From positions 218,896-282,895 of the forward strand of contig JAABTL010000002.1 in assembly GCA_011389865.1 (NCBI GenBank): a DNA stretch of 64,000 nt, read 5' to 3'. The notes under the pieces are model-generated. The model did not search any database. It was not told the origin of the DNA and saw only the letters and a program-made list of their open reading frames with translations. Below, piece by piece: positions 38,552-45,999 of the stretch. This DNA is from Trueperaceae bacterium (GTDB taxonomy: Bacteria; Deinococcota; Deinococci; Deinococcales; Trueperaceae). Every line of letters begins with the position of its first letter. Position 1 is the stretch's first letter. Position numbers and translations under genes: made by a program.

Positions 38552-39454
38552 TCAGAACGCCCCCGGATGCAGGATGCGGGCCAGCAAGAGCAGGGCCTCG
38601 CCCACGCGCGGCCCGGCCCGGCTCATCACGTCGCTCTGCTCCTGGGTCAGCTCGACGACGCGACCGTCGCGGACCGCGGCGATCGTCCCCCACCCCGGCC
38701 GCGCGGCCACGGCCGCCGCGTCGACCCCGTAGGGGGCGTCGGCCAACACGATCACCTGGGGATCCGCCGCCACCACGAACTCGGGATCGATCAGCGGGAA
38801 GTCGCCGAGGTCGTCCGGCACGACGTTCCGTCCCCCAGCCAGGCCGATCAGGGTGCCGATGAAGCTCGCCGGACCCACCGAGTACGGCGACGGATCGACC
38901 TCGTAGAAGACGCTGGGCTCCGCCAACCCGGCGACGACCGCGACGACCCCGTCGAGCTCGCCGCGCAGGCGGCCCGCGAGCAACGCGGCCTCGGTCGGCG
39001 CGCCGAGCAGCCGGCCCAAGCGGTCGACGGTCACGAACAGCTCGTCGAGGCGCTGCGGGGTGCCCGCGTAGACCGCCAGGCCCAAGGGCACCAGGACGTC
39101 GGCGGCGCCGCTGTACTCGTCGACCAGCACCAGATCGGGGCGCAGCGCGACGATGGCCTCGAGATCGGGCGCGAAGGCGCTGCCCAGGTCCGGCAGCGCG
39201 CCCACCGCGCGCGGGAAGTCGCTCCAGGTGTCCCGGCCGACGAGCCGATCGCAGGCGTCCAGCGCGCAGACGGTCTCGGTGTGGCTCGGGACCAGGCTGA
39301 CGATCCGCTGGGGGGGCGCGGCCAGGGTCACGTCGCGCCCGAGGTCGTCGACGACGGTGACGGGCCAGGCGGCGTGGGCCACGCCGACGCAGGCGAGCAC
39401 CACGAGGAGTGCGCGGCGCAGGGCCGCGGTGCGGATGGATCGGGTGGGGTTCAC
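38552..39454 (-). CDS. btuF: Cobalamin-binding periplasmic protein
   Basis: Captures vitamin B12 outside the membrane. 300 residues with a signal peptide (about 1-30, ALLVVLACVGVAHAA) and two class III binding-protein lobes: VVDDLGRDVTLAAPPQRIVS, LVPSHTETVCAL, and ALPDLGSAFAPDLEAIVALR, then PDLVLV. GTG 39454 is preceded by GGAGG. A cobalamin riboswitch lies about 110 bases upstream, so the btuF-btuC-btuD operon is probably shut off when B12 is plentiful. Confidence 0.92.
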   Translation of the reverse strand: MNPTRSIRTAALRRALLVVLACVGVAHAAWPVTVVDDLGRDVTLAAPPQRIVSLVPSHTETVCALDACDRLVGRDTWSDFPRAVGALPDLGSAFAPDLEAIVALRPDLVLVDEYSGAADVLVPLGLAVYAGTPQRLDELFVTVDRLGRLLGAPTEAALLAGRLRGELDGVVAVVAGLAEPSVFYEVDPSPYSVGPASFIGTLIGLAGGRNVVPDDLGDFPLIDPEFVVAADPQVIVLADAPYGVDAAAVAARPGWGTIAAVRDGRVVELTQEQSDVMSRAGPRVGEALLLLARILHPGAF

Positions 39455-39559
39455 AAGGCCTCCATGGGCGCTTGCGAGTCGGGAACGTCCGCCGAGGGGC
39501 GGACGGACGGCAGGCGGGCGACCGCGGCCGCCGCATGCTGCCCTTCCTCGTCCGCGCAA

Positions 39560-39665
39560 GGGGTGCAGTCATCCGCGCGTGGCGATCGGACTCGGCCCGT
39601 GGGCCATCACCGTTGCGGGACAGTGCCGGGTTCGCACCGGACTTCCCCACACGCGAACGTGTCCG
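39560..39665 (-). promoter_or_regulatory. Cobalamin riboswitch
   Basis: The minus strand carries the B12-box core GGGAAGTCCGGTGCGAACCC followed by GGCACTGTCCCGCAACGGTGA, the conserved heart of cobalamin aptamers. A CGCGTG/CACGCG pair (39650-39655 with 39576-39581) could form the closing stem P1. It lies in the leader of btuF. The 3' expression platform between about 39455 and 39560 is not resolved by eye. Exact ends are approximate. Confidence 0.85.
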
Positions 39666-39666
39666 T

Positions 39667-39672
39667 AGCGTA
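39667..39672 (-). promoter_or_regulatory. -10 element for the riboswitch-btuFCD transcript
   Basis: TACGCT on the minus strand sits just upstream of the cobalamin aptamer, which places transcription start a few bases before the riboswitch. Confidence 0.4.
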
Positions 39673-39749
39673 CGCGCGCGACCGGCCGCGGTCAAGGCGC
39701 GAGCGACGGGCACGACGCGGCCGCCGGCGGCCGGTCGCCGGCCGTGTGG

Positions 39750-39755
39750 TACGTT
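39750..39755 (+). promoter_or_regulatory. -10 element of the ZapE-like gene, leaderless type
   Basis: TACGTT, seven bases before GTG 39763. No ribosome site between; a leaderless transcript with a GTG start is predicted. Confidence 0.5.
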
Positions 39756-39762
39756 CCCGCGC

Positions 39763-40797
39763 GTGCCGCGCCGCCTCTCCGACCTCCCGCCGCCCGCGGT
39801 GCCCGGCCGCGAGGACTGGGTGCCACCGCCGCGCTTCGGGCGCGTGAGCTTCGACGCCTACCTGCCCGCCCATCCGACGCAGAGCGCCGCCCTGGCGACG
39901 GTCGAGGACTTCGCCCGCTGGCAGCCGGCGCGCCCGCGCTTCCCCTGGTCGCGCGCCGCCCCGCCGCCGATGGCGGGGCTCTACCTCGACGGGGGGTTCG
40001 GCGTCGGCAAGACCCACCTGATGGCCGCCGCCTGGCACACCTCCCACGAGCCCCGCAAGGTCTACCTCTCGTTCGCGGAGCTGGTCGCCGCCATCGGCGT
40101 GCTCGGGATGCAGGGCGCCCAGGCCGCGCTCGGCCACGAGCGCCTGTACTGCATCGACGAGTTCGAGCTCGACGACCCGGGGAACACCCTGATCGTCAAG
40201 ACCTTCCTCGCCGCCGTGTTCGAGCGCGGCGCGCGCGTCCTCACCACCTCGAACACGGCGCCCGAGGCGCAGGGGCGGGGGCGCTTCGACGCGGTCGCCT
40301 TCCGCCGCGAGATCCAGTCGATCGCCGAGCGCTTCACGGTCGTGGCGATCGACGGCCCCGACCACCGGACCGGCAGCGCCCAGCGGCGGCTGCTGCAGGC
40401 GAGCGACCTGCAGCATGCGCCCGACGCCGCGGTGGAGGTCGGCTGGGACGAGCTGCATCGCGCCCTCGAGCGCATCCACCCGGTGCGCTACGGCGCCTGG
40501 GTGCGCGGCGCGCCGGCGTGGATCGTCCGCGGCGTGCGCCCGATCCCCGACCAGCAGCGGGCGCTACGCTTCGTCCATCTCGTCGACAAGCTGTACGACC
40601 AGCGCGTGCCGCTGTGGCTCGAGGGCGACCTGGCGCTGGACGAGCTGTTCGACCCGCACTACGCCCGCGGCGCCTACGCCAAGAAGCACGACCGCTGCCG
40701 TTCGCGCGTCGCCGAGCTGCTCGGCGAGGCCGAGGCGGCGATGGCCGGCGCGCGGCCGCCCGCGGTCCCGCCCGTCCCGACCGGCGGCGGTGCCTGA
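39763..40797 (+). CDS. zapE: AFG1/ZapE-like ATPase
   Basis: 344-residue AAA+ P-loop ATPase of the AFG1 family; in other bacteria ZapE acts on the FtsZ ring under stress. Walker A GGFGVGKTHLM, Walker B LYCIDEFELDDPG, sensor 1 VLTTSNTAPE, and the C-terminal family blocks FVHLVDKLYDQRVPLWLEGD and RCRSRVAELL. The start GTG follows a -10 element by seven bases. Single gene, divergent from the btu operon. Cell-division role is by family analogy. Confidence 0.85.
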   Translation: MPRRLSDLPPPAVPGREDWVPPPRFGRVSFDAYLPAHPTQSAALATVEDFARWQPARPRFPWSRAAPPPMAGLYLDGGFGVGKTHLMAAAWHTSHEPRKVYLSFAELVAAIGVLGMQGAQAALGHERLYCIDEFELDDPGNTLIVKTFLAAVFERGARVLTTSNTAPEAQGRGRFDAVAFRREIQSIAERFTVVAIDGPDHRTGSAQRRLLQASDLQHAPDAAVEVGWDELHRALERIHPVRYGAWVRGAPAWIVRGVRPIPDQQRALRFVHLVDKLYDQRVPLWLEGDLALDELFDPHYARGAYAKKHDRCRSRVAELLGEAEAAMAGARPPAVPPVPTGGGA

Positions 40798-40837
40798 CCC
40801 ACCGACCGCGACCAGCCGACGGGCCCGGGCCTGGGCC

Positions 40838-42034
40838 TCACGCCGCCGGCGAACCCGCCAGACGTGCCACCAGGTCATCGGCGATGGCGTCGGTGCCCCC
40901 CGCACCGCCGAGCCGCGCGGGCCCATCGCGGCGCGCGGTCGCACGGCGCTCTGGGTCGTCGAGCGCGCGGGCCACCGCAGAAGCGATCGCCGCGGGCGTC
41001 CTCGTCACGACCTCCAGCGAGGGGCCCAACAGGCGCGCCTGGTTCGCCAGGAACGCGGGGCCAGGCGCGGGCCACAGCGCGAAGGCGACCACCGGCAGGC
41101 CGAGGCCGACCGCCTGTTCCTGGGCGGTGCCGGTGGCGCCGAGCACGGCGTCCGCCGTGGCCAACACGTCACGGAAGCGGCCGCTCACCCACGCGACGCG
41201 CACCCCCGCGCGGCGCCACACGGGTCCTACGGCGGAGGGCGCGCGCTCGACCCGCCATCCCGCGGCCGGCGGCGGTAGCGACCCCTGCGTCCAGGCGACG
41301 GCGGCCGCCAGCACGCGCCCGTGGTCGGCCAACACCTCGAGGGCCTCGAGCATGACGCCGACGGCCTCGATCGCGTAGGCCCGGCTGCCCGGCAGCAGCG
41401 CGAGCGTCGGCAGGTCGGGCCAGGGATCGAGCCGCCGCCCCTGCAGGCCGTCCATGATCGGGTTCCCCAGGAACGTCGCCCGCACCCCGCGTCGGCGCAG
41501 CCACGCCGCCGTCGGCTCGTCGCGGGTGTAGACGATCTCGGCCCGACGCAGCAGCAGCCTCTCGGGCGCCCGGATGCGTTCCATGAACGCGCGGTTCCAT
41601 GCGACCCGGCCCCCGCCGTCGGCCATCCGCACCGACACGAGCGGCTGCAGCACGAAGCGGCGCGGCGCGCCCAACGCGGCCGCCATCGCCTGGGCGAACA
41701 CGTCGCCGACGATCAGGACGGCGTCCGCCTCGCCGGCCCGCAGCGCGCGCAGCTGGGATCCGGTCTGCGCCAGGACGCCGGCCCGCAGGTCGCGCCACAG
41801 CAGGACCGGGTGGTGCATGGTCAGGCCCCCGGCCGGCAGGTTGCGCCGCGGACCGACGATCTCGACCGGGGCCCCGGGCGCGGCCGCATACGCCCGCCCG
41901 TCACCGACCAGCGGCAGGGCCGTCGCGCGCCATGCCGGCAGTCGTGCCGCGGCACGGGACCACAGCGCTAGCGCCAGGGCGTCCTCCGCATGGCCGTTGC
42001 TCACCAACCACAGTCGGCGAGCCGCCCGGCTCAT
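40838..42034 (-). CDS. Lipid-A-disaccharide synthase-related protein
   Basis: 398-residue GT-B fold protein related to LpxB but of the separate group known from cyanobacteria and Deinococcus. Blocks: LWLVSNGHAEDALALALWSR near the start, DAVLIVGDVFAQAMAAALG, FLGNPIMDGLQG, LPTLALLPGSRAYAIEAV, and ADAVLGATGTAQEQAVGLGL. Since lipid A genes are not seen and Deinococcota lack classical LPS, a different glycolipid is the likely product. Coupled by a 13-base gap to the methyltransferase upstream. Confidence 0.82.
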   Translation of the reverse strand: MSRAARRLWLVSNGHAEDALALALWSRAAARLPAWRATALPLVGDGRAYAAAPGAPVEIVGPRRNLPAGGLTMHHPVLLWRDLRAGVLAQTGSQLRALRAGEADAVLIVGDVFAQAMAAALGAPRRFVLQPLVSVRMADGGGRVAWNRAFMERIRAPERLLLRRAEIVYTRDEPTAAWLRRRGVRATFLGNPIMDGLQGRRLDPWPDLPTLALLPGSRAYAIEAVGVMLEALEVLADHGRVLAAAVAWTQGSLPPPAAGWRVERAPSAVGPVWRRAGVRVAWVSGRFRDVLATADAVLGATGTAQEQAVGLGLPVVAFALWPAPGPAFLANQARLLGPSLEVVTRTPAAIASAVARALDDPERRATARRDGPARLGGAGGTDAIADDLVARLAGSPAA

Positions 42035-42047
42035 CGCAGGGCCGGCC

Positions 42048-42677
42048 TCACGCCGGGCGGACGGCCGGGTCGGCCGTCGCCCACAGCAGGTAGAGCGGGT
42101 CGCCGTCGGCGTCGGGCACGAACGATCTCGCCTCGACGGGGCTGAAGCCGCCGGCGGCGGCGAAGTACGAGCGCACCAGGCGACCGTGCGCGGCGTCGTC
42201 CGAAACGCGCCAGCACAGCACGGCCTTGGTCGGGAACATGCGGTTCGAGAACGCGACGAGGAACGGCGCGCCGGGCCGCAGGCAGCGGGCGACCTCCGCG
42301 AAGACCGCGACCGGTTGCGTCAGGTACTGCACGCTGACGGTGCACACCGCCCCGTCGAGGGAGCGGTCGGCGAACGGCAGCGACGGCTGCAGGTTGAGGT
42401 CGAGTTGCCGCCGTTCCGCCAGCATCTCGTTGCGCGCGAGCGCGTCGGCGTCGAGGCCGACGCCGATCACCGCCGACATGCGCTCGGGGAGGTGCGAGGC
42501 GGCACCAGCGAAGAGGTCCAGGACGCGCCCCTCGGTCGGGAGGAGCTCGTCGTACCAGCCGGCGACCACGCGATCGGCGCGCTCGTCGAGGTGCGAGGCG
42601 GGGCGGGGCACCGCGTAGAACTGATCGTCGGGGCGCTCGTCGTGGCGGCGGAAGAACTCTGGCGGCAGCGAACTCAC
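42048..42677 (-). CDS. SAM-dependent methyltransferase
   Basis: 209 residues with a class I methyltransferase fold: motif I RVLDLFAGAASHLPER (variant glycine motif), acidic VIGVGLDADALARNE, and CTVSVQYLTQPVAVFAEVAR, then CLRPGAPFLVAFSNR at the post-motif helix. The FAGAAS motif and the SVQYLT segment resemble methyltransferases annotated only as type 11. Starts with GTG. Substrate unknown; upstream of the LpxB-related gene. Confidence 0.82.
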   Translation of the reverse strand: MSSLPPEFFRRHDERPDDQFYAVPRPASHLDERADRVVAGWYDELLPTEGRVLDLFAGAASHLPERMSAVIGVGLDADALARNEMLAERRQLDLNLQPSLPFADRSLDGAVCTVSVQYLTQPVAVFAEVARCLRPGAPFLVAFSNRMFPTKAVLCWRVSDDAAHGRLVRSYFAAAGGFSPVEARSFVPDADGDPLYLLWATADPAVRPA

Positions 42678-42746
42678 GAGCCCATCATGACGGACGGGGC
42701 CGCCGTGCGTTCTGGTCGCAACTCACCATCCCGTAGCCACGGCGCC

Positions 42747-43628
42747 TCAGCCAGGACCCAGCGTGGGGCCCTCGGACCACCGCAGTTTGTGCCGCAGCAC
42801 CGCGAACGGGTCGTAACCGTCGGGCACCAGGCGCACCATGTCGGGTCCCAGCGCGACGTCGATGACGTCGCCGCTGGCCAGGTCGATCCGCTCCTGGCCG
42901 TCGAGCACGACGGCGATCTCGTCGACCCGGCCCTCCACCACGAGCCGCAGGCGCGCGTGCTCCGAGAGCACGATCGGCCGGTTCGCCAGCCCCTGGGGGG
43001 CCACCGGCGTCACCACGATCGCGCGGACGTCGGGCATCAGGATCGGACCGCCCAGCGACAGCGAGTAGGCGGTCGAGCCGACGGGCGTCGAGACGACCAC
43101 GCCATCGGCACGGTAGGTGGCGGCAGGGAGGCCGTCCACGTCGAGCCGGAAGTGAATCAGGCGGGTCATCACCCCCTGCGAGATGGTGACGTCGTTGAGC
43201 GCCACGCGCGCGGGTTCGCCGCGCACCGAGACGTCGAGCAGCGGCGTCGCCAACGACCGCCAGGGCGCCACGCCGCGCCCCTCCGCGTAGGCAAGGACCT
43301 CGTCGGCCCCGAACGCCGCGAGGAACCCGAGCTTGCCCAGGTTGACGCCCAGGACGGGTCCCGGCCGGCCGTTGAGGAGGCGCGCGGTCGCCAGCAGGGT
43401 GCCGTCGCCCCCTACGGTCACCACCAGATCGGCGGGGGCGTCGTCCTCGGCGACCGGATGCGCACCCTCGAGGTCGAGGTCGACGCGCGGGACGCGCTGC
43501 GCGAACGCCTCGGCGATCGCCCGCGCCGCCTGGTGCGCCTCGGGCTTGTAGCGACTGCTCGCCACGACCACCCGGCGCAGCGCGCCGACCGGCCGCGCCC
43601 AAGGCGCACCCGCGGGACGCGAGGTCAC
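42747..43628 (-). CDS. nadK: NAD kinase
   Basis: Phosphorylates NAD to NADP. 293 residues with the diagnostic VTVGGDGTLLATAR (GGDGT), LGVNLGKLGFLAAF, ALNDVTIS (NE/D motif), and VVSTPVGSTAYSLSLGGPIL. The GTG start overlaps the cmk stop (GTGA). Last gene of the aroA-cmk-nadK operon. Confidence 0.97.
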   Translation of the reverse strand: MTSRPAGAPWARPVGALRRVVVASSRYKPEAHQAARAIAEAFAQRVPRVDLDLEGAHPVAEDDAPADLVVTVGGDGTLLATARLLNGRPGPVLGVNLGKLGFLAAFGADEVLAYAEGRGVAPWRSLATPLLDVSVRGEPARVALNDVTISQGVMTRLIHFRLDVDGLPAATYRADGVVVSTPVGSTAYSLSLGGPILMPDVRAIVVTPVAPQGLANRPIVLSEHARLRLVVEGRVDEIAVVLDGQERIDLASGDVIDVALGPDMVRLVPDGYDPFAVLRHKLRWSEGPTLGPG

Positions 43629-44278
43629 GGGTTCACCACCCCCCGGACGCGGGCCAACACCCAGTCGACGACCTCGTCCAGCGTCAGCGGACCGGTGTCG
43701 AGGTGCTGCGCGTCCGGCGCGGGCGCCAGCTGGCGCGCGTCCAGGCCGTCGCGCCGCCGGATGGCCTCCGTCACCGACGGCAGGTCCGCCGCGCGCTCGC
43801 CCACGCGTCGCGCCGCGCGGACCTCGGGCGACGCCTCCAGGTAGAACTTGTGCCGTGCGCGCGGGAAGACGACGGAGCCCATGTCGCGGCCATCGATGAC
43901 GAACGGCGCCGGCATCTCACGCAGCCGCTCCCCGACCCACCCGCGCACCTCGGGATGCGCCGCCACCCGTGAGACCACCGCGTCGACCTCGTCGGACTGG
44001 ACGTCGCGCGTCACGTCCCGCCCGTCGATGCGCAGCACGTCGCCGGCGACCCCGGGCATCAGCTCCACGCGGTGCCGTGCCAGCGTCGCCAGCACGGCCG
44101 CGGGGTCGTCCGGGTCCGTGCCGGCGCCGGCGACGATCGCCGTCGCGGCGCGGTACAGCAGGCCCGAGGACACGCACGGGACCGCCAGCGCCTCGGCGAC
44201 GCGCCGGGCGACGGTCGACTTGCCGGACGCGGCCGGGCCGTCGAGCGTGATCACCTCGTCGACGCTCGCCGAACTCAC
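43625..44278 (-). CDS. cmk: Cytidylate kinase
   Basis: Phosphorylates CMP and dCMP. 217 residues with P-loop LDGPAASGKST, VSSGLLYRAA, the CMP-binding Asp/Arg block DGRDMGSVVFPRARHKFYLE and the LID region. GTG starts in GTGA overlap with aroA; the gene itself overlaps nadK in the same way, so the three are coupled in series. The aroA-cmk neighbourhood is conserved in many bacteria. Confidence 0.96.
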   Translation of the reverse strand: MSSASVDEVITLDGPAASGKSTVARRVAEALAVPCVSSGLLYRAATAIVAGAGTDPDDPAAVLATLARHRVELMPGVAGDVLRIDGRDVTRDVQSDEVDAVVSRVAAHPEVRGWVGERLREMPAPFVIDGRDMGSVVFPRARHKFYLEASPEVRAARRVGERAADLPSVTEAIRRRDGLDARQLAPAPDAQHLDTGPLTLDEVVDWVLARVRGVVNP

Positions 44279-45588
44279 GCGGCATCGACCCCCACGCCCC
44301 ACGCCCGCAGGTCGTCGAAGAACGCCGGGTAGGTCTTGGCCACGCAGGCCGGGTCGCGCACGGCGACGCCCGGCCAGCGCGCGCCCGCCAGGGCGAACGC
44401 CATCGCCATCCGGTGGTCGCCGTAGGTCTCGACCTCGACACGCCCAGGCGGTGCGGCAGGCGGCACGATGCGCAGCGCATCGACGCCCTCCTCGACCGCC
44501 GCCCCGAACTTGCGGAGCTCGGCGGCCAGGGCCCGCAGCCGATCGGTCTCCTTGATCCTGAGGTTGCCGACCCGGCGGATCTCCACCGGCCCATCCGCCG
44601 CCAGCGCGAGCACCGCGAGGGTCTGCGCCTGATCCGGCAGGTCGTTGAGGTCGAAGGTGCCGGCGCGCAACCGCCCCCCCTCCGGGGCCGACAGCGTCGA
44701 CGCCTCGTCCTCCCAGCGCACCTCGCAACCCATGCGCCCGAGCACGTCGAGGAGGGCCCGATCGCCCTGCCGCGAGGCCGCGCCGACGTTGTCGACCCGC
44801 ACCCGCCCGCCGGCCATCGCGGCGGCCCCCCACGCGTAGCCCGCCGCCATCGCGTCGCCCTCGATCCGGTAGTGCCGCGGTCGATAGCCGCCGGGCACGA
44901 CGGTGAAGCGCTCGTAGCCGTCGCGCTGGACCTCCACCCCGAAGTCGCGCATGACCGCCAGGGTGAGGTCGACGAAGGGCCTGGACTGCAGTTCGCCGGT
45001 CACCCGCACGGTCGTCGCCGCCCGCGCGTAGGGCGCGGCGATCAGCAGGCCGGAGAGGAACTGCGAGGAGCGGTCGCCGGCCACCTCGGTCACGCCGCCC
45101 GGCAGGCCGTCCGCGTCGATCTCCACGGGCGGGAAGGCGTCTCCCCCGGCCGCGCCCACGCGCACGCCGAGGCCGCGCAGCGCCGACACCAGGTCGCCGA
45201 CCGGGCGCTCGCGCATGCGGGCGCTGCCGTCCAGCCGGAAGCGGCCACGGCCCAGCGCGACGGCCGCCGTGAGGAAGCGCAGCGAGGTCCCGGACAGCGC
45301 GAGGTCGAGATCGGCCCCGGCGCTCGTCCAGCGGCCGTTCACCCCGTCGACGTCGACGACGGTCGGATCGTCGTCGACGCGCCGCAGCTGCGCGCCGAGC
45401 GTGCTCACCGCGGTGGCCATCACCGCCGCGTCGTCCGCCACCAGCACGCCCTCGAGACGCGAACGTCCAGCGGCCAGCGCCGCGATCAACAGGGCCCGGT
45501 TGGTGATCGACTTCGAACCGGGCGCGGTCGCCGCGGCGTCGAGCGGCCCGCGCGGCGAGATCACGTAACGGTCGGGGTACGTCGGCAT
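44275..45588 (-). CDS. aroA: 5-enolpyruvylshikimate-3-phosphate synthase
   Basis: Penultimate shikimate enzyme (the glyphosate target in other organisms). 437 residues in two inverse domains: PGSKSITNRALLIAAL near residue 25, LSGTSLRFLTAAVAL, RMRERPVGDLVSALRGLG, GDRSSQFLSGLLIAAP, GNLRIKETDRLRALAAELRK and GDHRMAMAFALAG. The Gly-rich block between 94 and 100 (LSGTSLRF) has Ser-Leu where many class I enzymes have Thr-Ala. ATG 45588 follows TACCCT by ten bases. First gene of aroA-cmk-nadK. Confidence 0.96.
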   Translation of the reverse strand: MPTYPDRYVISPRGPLDAAATAPGSKSITNRALLIAALAAGRSRLEGVLVADDAAVMATAVSTLGAQLRRVDDDPTVVDVDGVNGRWTSAGADLDLALSGTSLRFLTAAVALGRGRFRLDGSARMRERPVGDLVSALRGLGVRVGAAGGDAFPPVEIDADGLPGGVTEVAGDRSSQFLSGLLIAAPYARAATTVRVTGELQSRPFVDLTLAVMRDFGVEVQRDGYERFTVVPGGYRPRHYRIEGDAMAAGYAWGAAAMAGGRVRVDNVGAASRQGDRALLDVLGRMGCEVRWEDEASTLSAPEGGRLRAGTFDLNDLPDQAQTLAVLALAADGPVEIRRVGNLRIKETDRLRALAAELRKFGAAVEEGVDALRIVPPAAPPGRVEVETYGDHRMAMAFALAGARWPGVAVRDPACVAKTYPAFFDDLRAWGVGVDAA

Positions 45589-45598
45589 GACGTCCACC

Positions 45599-45604
45599 AG
45601 GGTA
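45599..45604 (-). promoter_or_regulatory. -10 element of aroA-cmk-nadK
   Basis: TACCCT on the minus strand, ten bases before the aroA ATG, giving a leader of a few bases at most. Confidence 0.4.
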
Positions 45605-45684
45605 CCACCGCCGCCTTGCGCGCCCGTGACCGCCGTCCGGGCGAACGGGTGACCGCAGTTCGTGCGCCCGGCGCGCCCACGTGC

Positions 45685-45690
45685 TACGAT
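45685..45690 (+). promoter_or_regulatory. -10 element of rpmE
   Basis: TACGAT, about 63 bases before the rpmE GTG. The leader of about 55 bases contains an inverted GGGCCG-rich stretch and the GGAGG ribosome site; it could be a place for autoregulation but none is demonstrated. Confidence 0.45.
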
Positions 45691-45753
45691 TCGACGTTCG
45701 CGCGGATCGCCCGCGCCCACGGTCCCGGCTCGACGGGCCGCCTGGAGGACGTC

Positions 45754-45963
45754 GTGAAGAAGAACATCCATCCGAAGATGGTGCCGTGCAAGGTCATCTG
45801 CGAGGGCCAAGTCGTGCTCGAGACCTACAGCACCCGCCCCGAGGTCCACGTCGACGTGTGGTCGGGGAACCACCCGTTCTACACGGGCCAGCAGCGCTTC
45901 ATCGACACCGAGGGTCGGGTCGAGAAGTTCCAGAAGCGCTTCGGCACGAGTTACCGCAAGTAG
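45754..45963 (+). CDS. rpmE: Ribosomal protein L31, zinc-free type
   Basis: 69-residue 50S protein of the intersubunit bridge. Starts with GTG (KKNIHPKM), GGAGG five bases upstream. Family blocks: VVLETYSTRPEVHVDVWSG, NHPFYTGQQRFIDTEGRVEK and FQKRFGTSYRK. The CxxC next to the NHPFYTG block in zinc-binding L31 is replaced by WSGN; only Cys12 and Cys16 remain. It is therefore a C- (zinc-independent) form, although L36 and S14 here keep their zinc sites. Single gene followed by a hairpin. Confidence 0.95.
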   Translation: MKKNIHPKMVPCKVICEGQVVLETYSTRPEVHVDVWSGNHPFYTGQQRFIDTEGRVEKFQKRFGTSYRK

Positions 45964-45999
45964 GCGAGCCGCGGCGGCGGCCGCCGCTAGCGACGTCGA

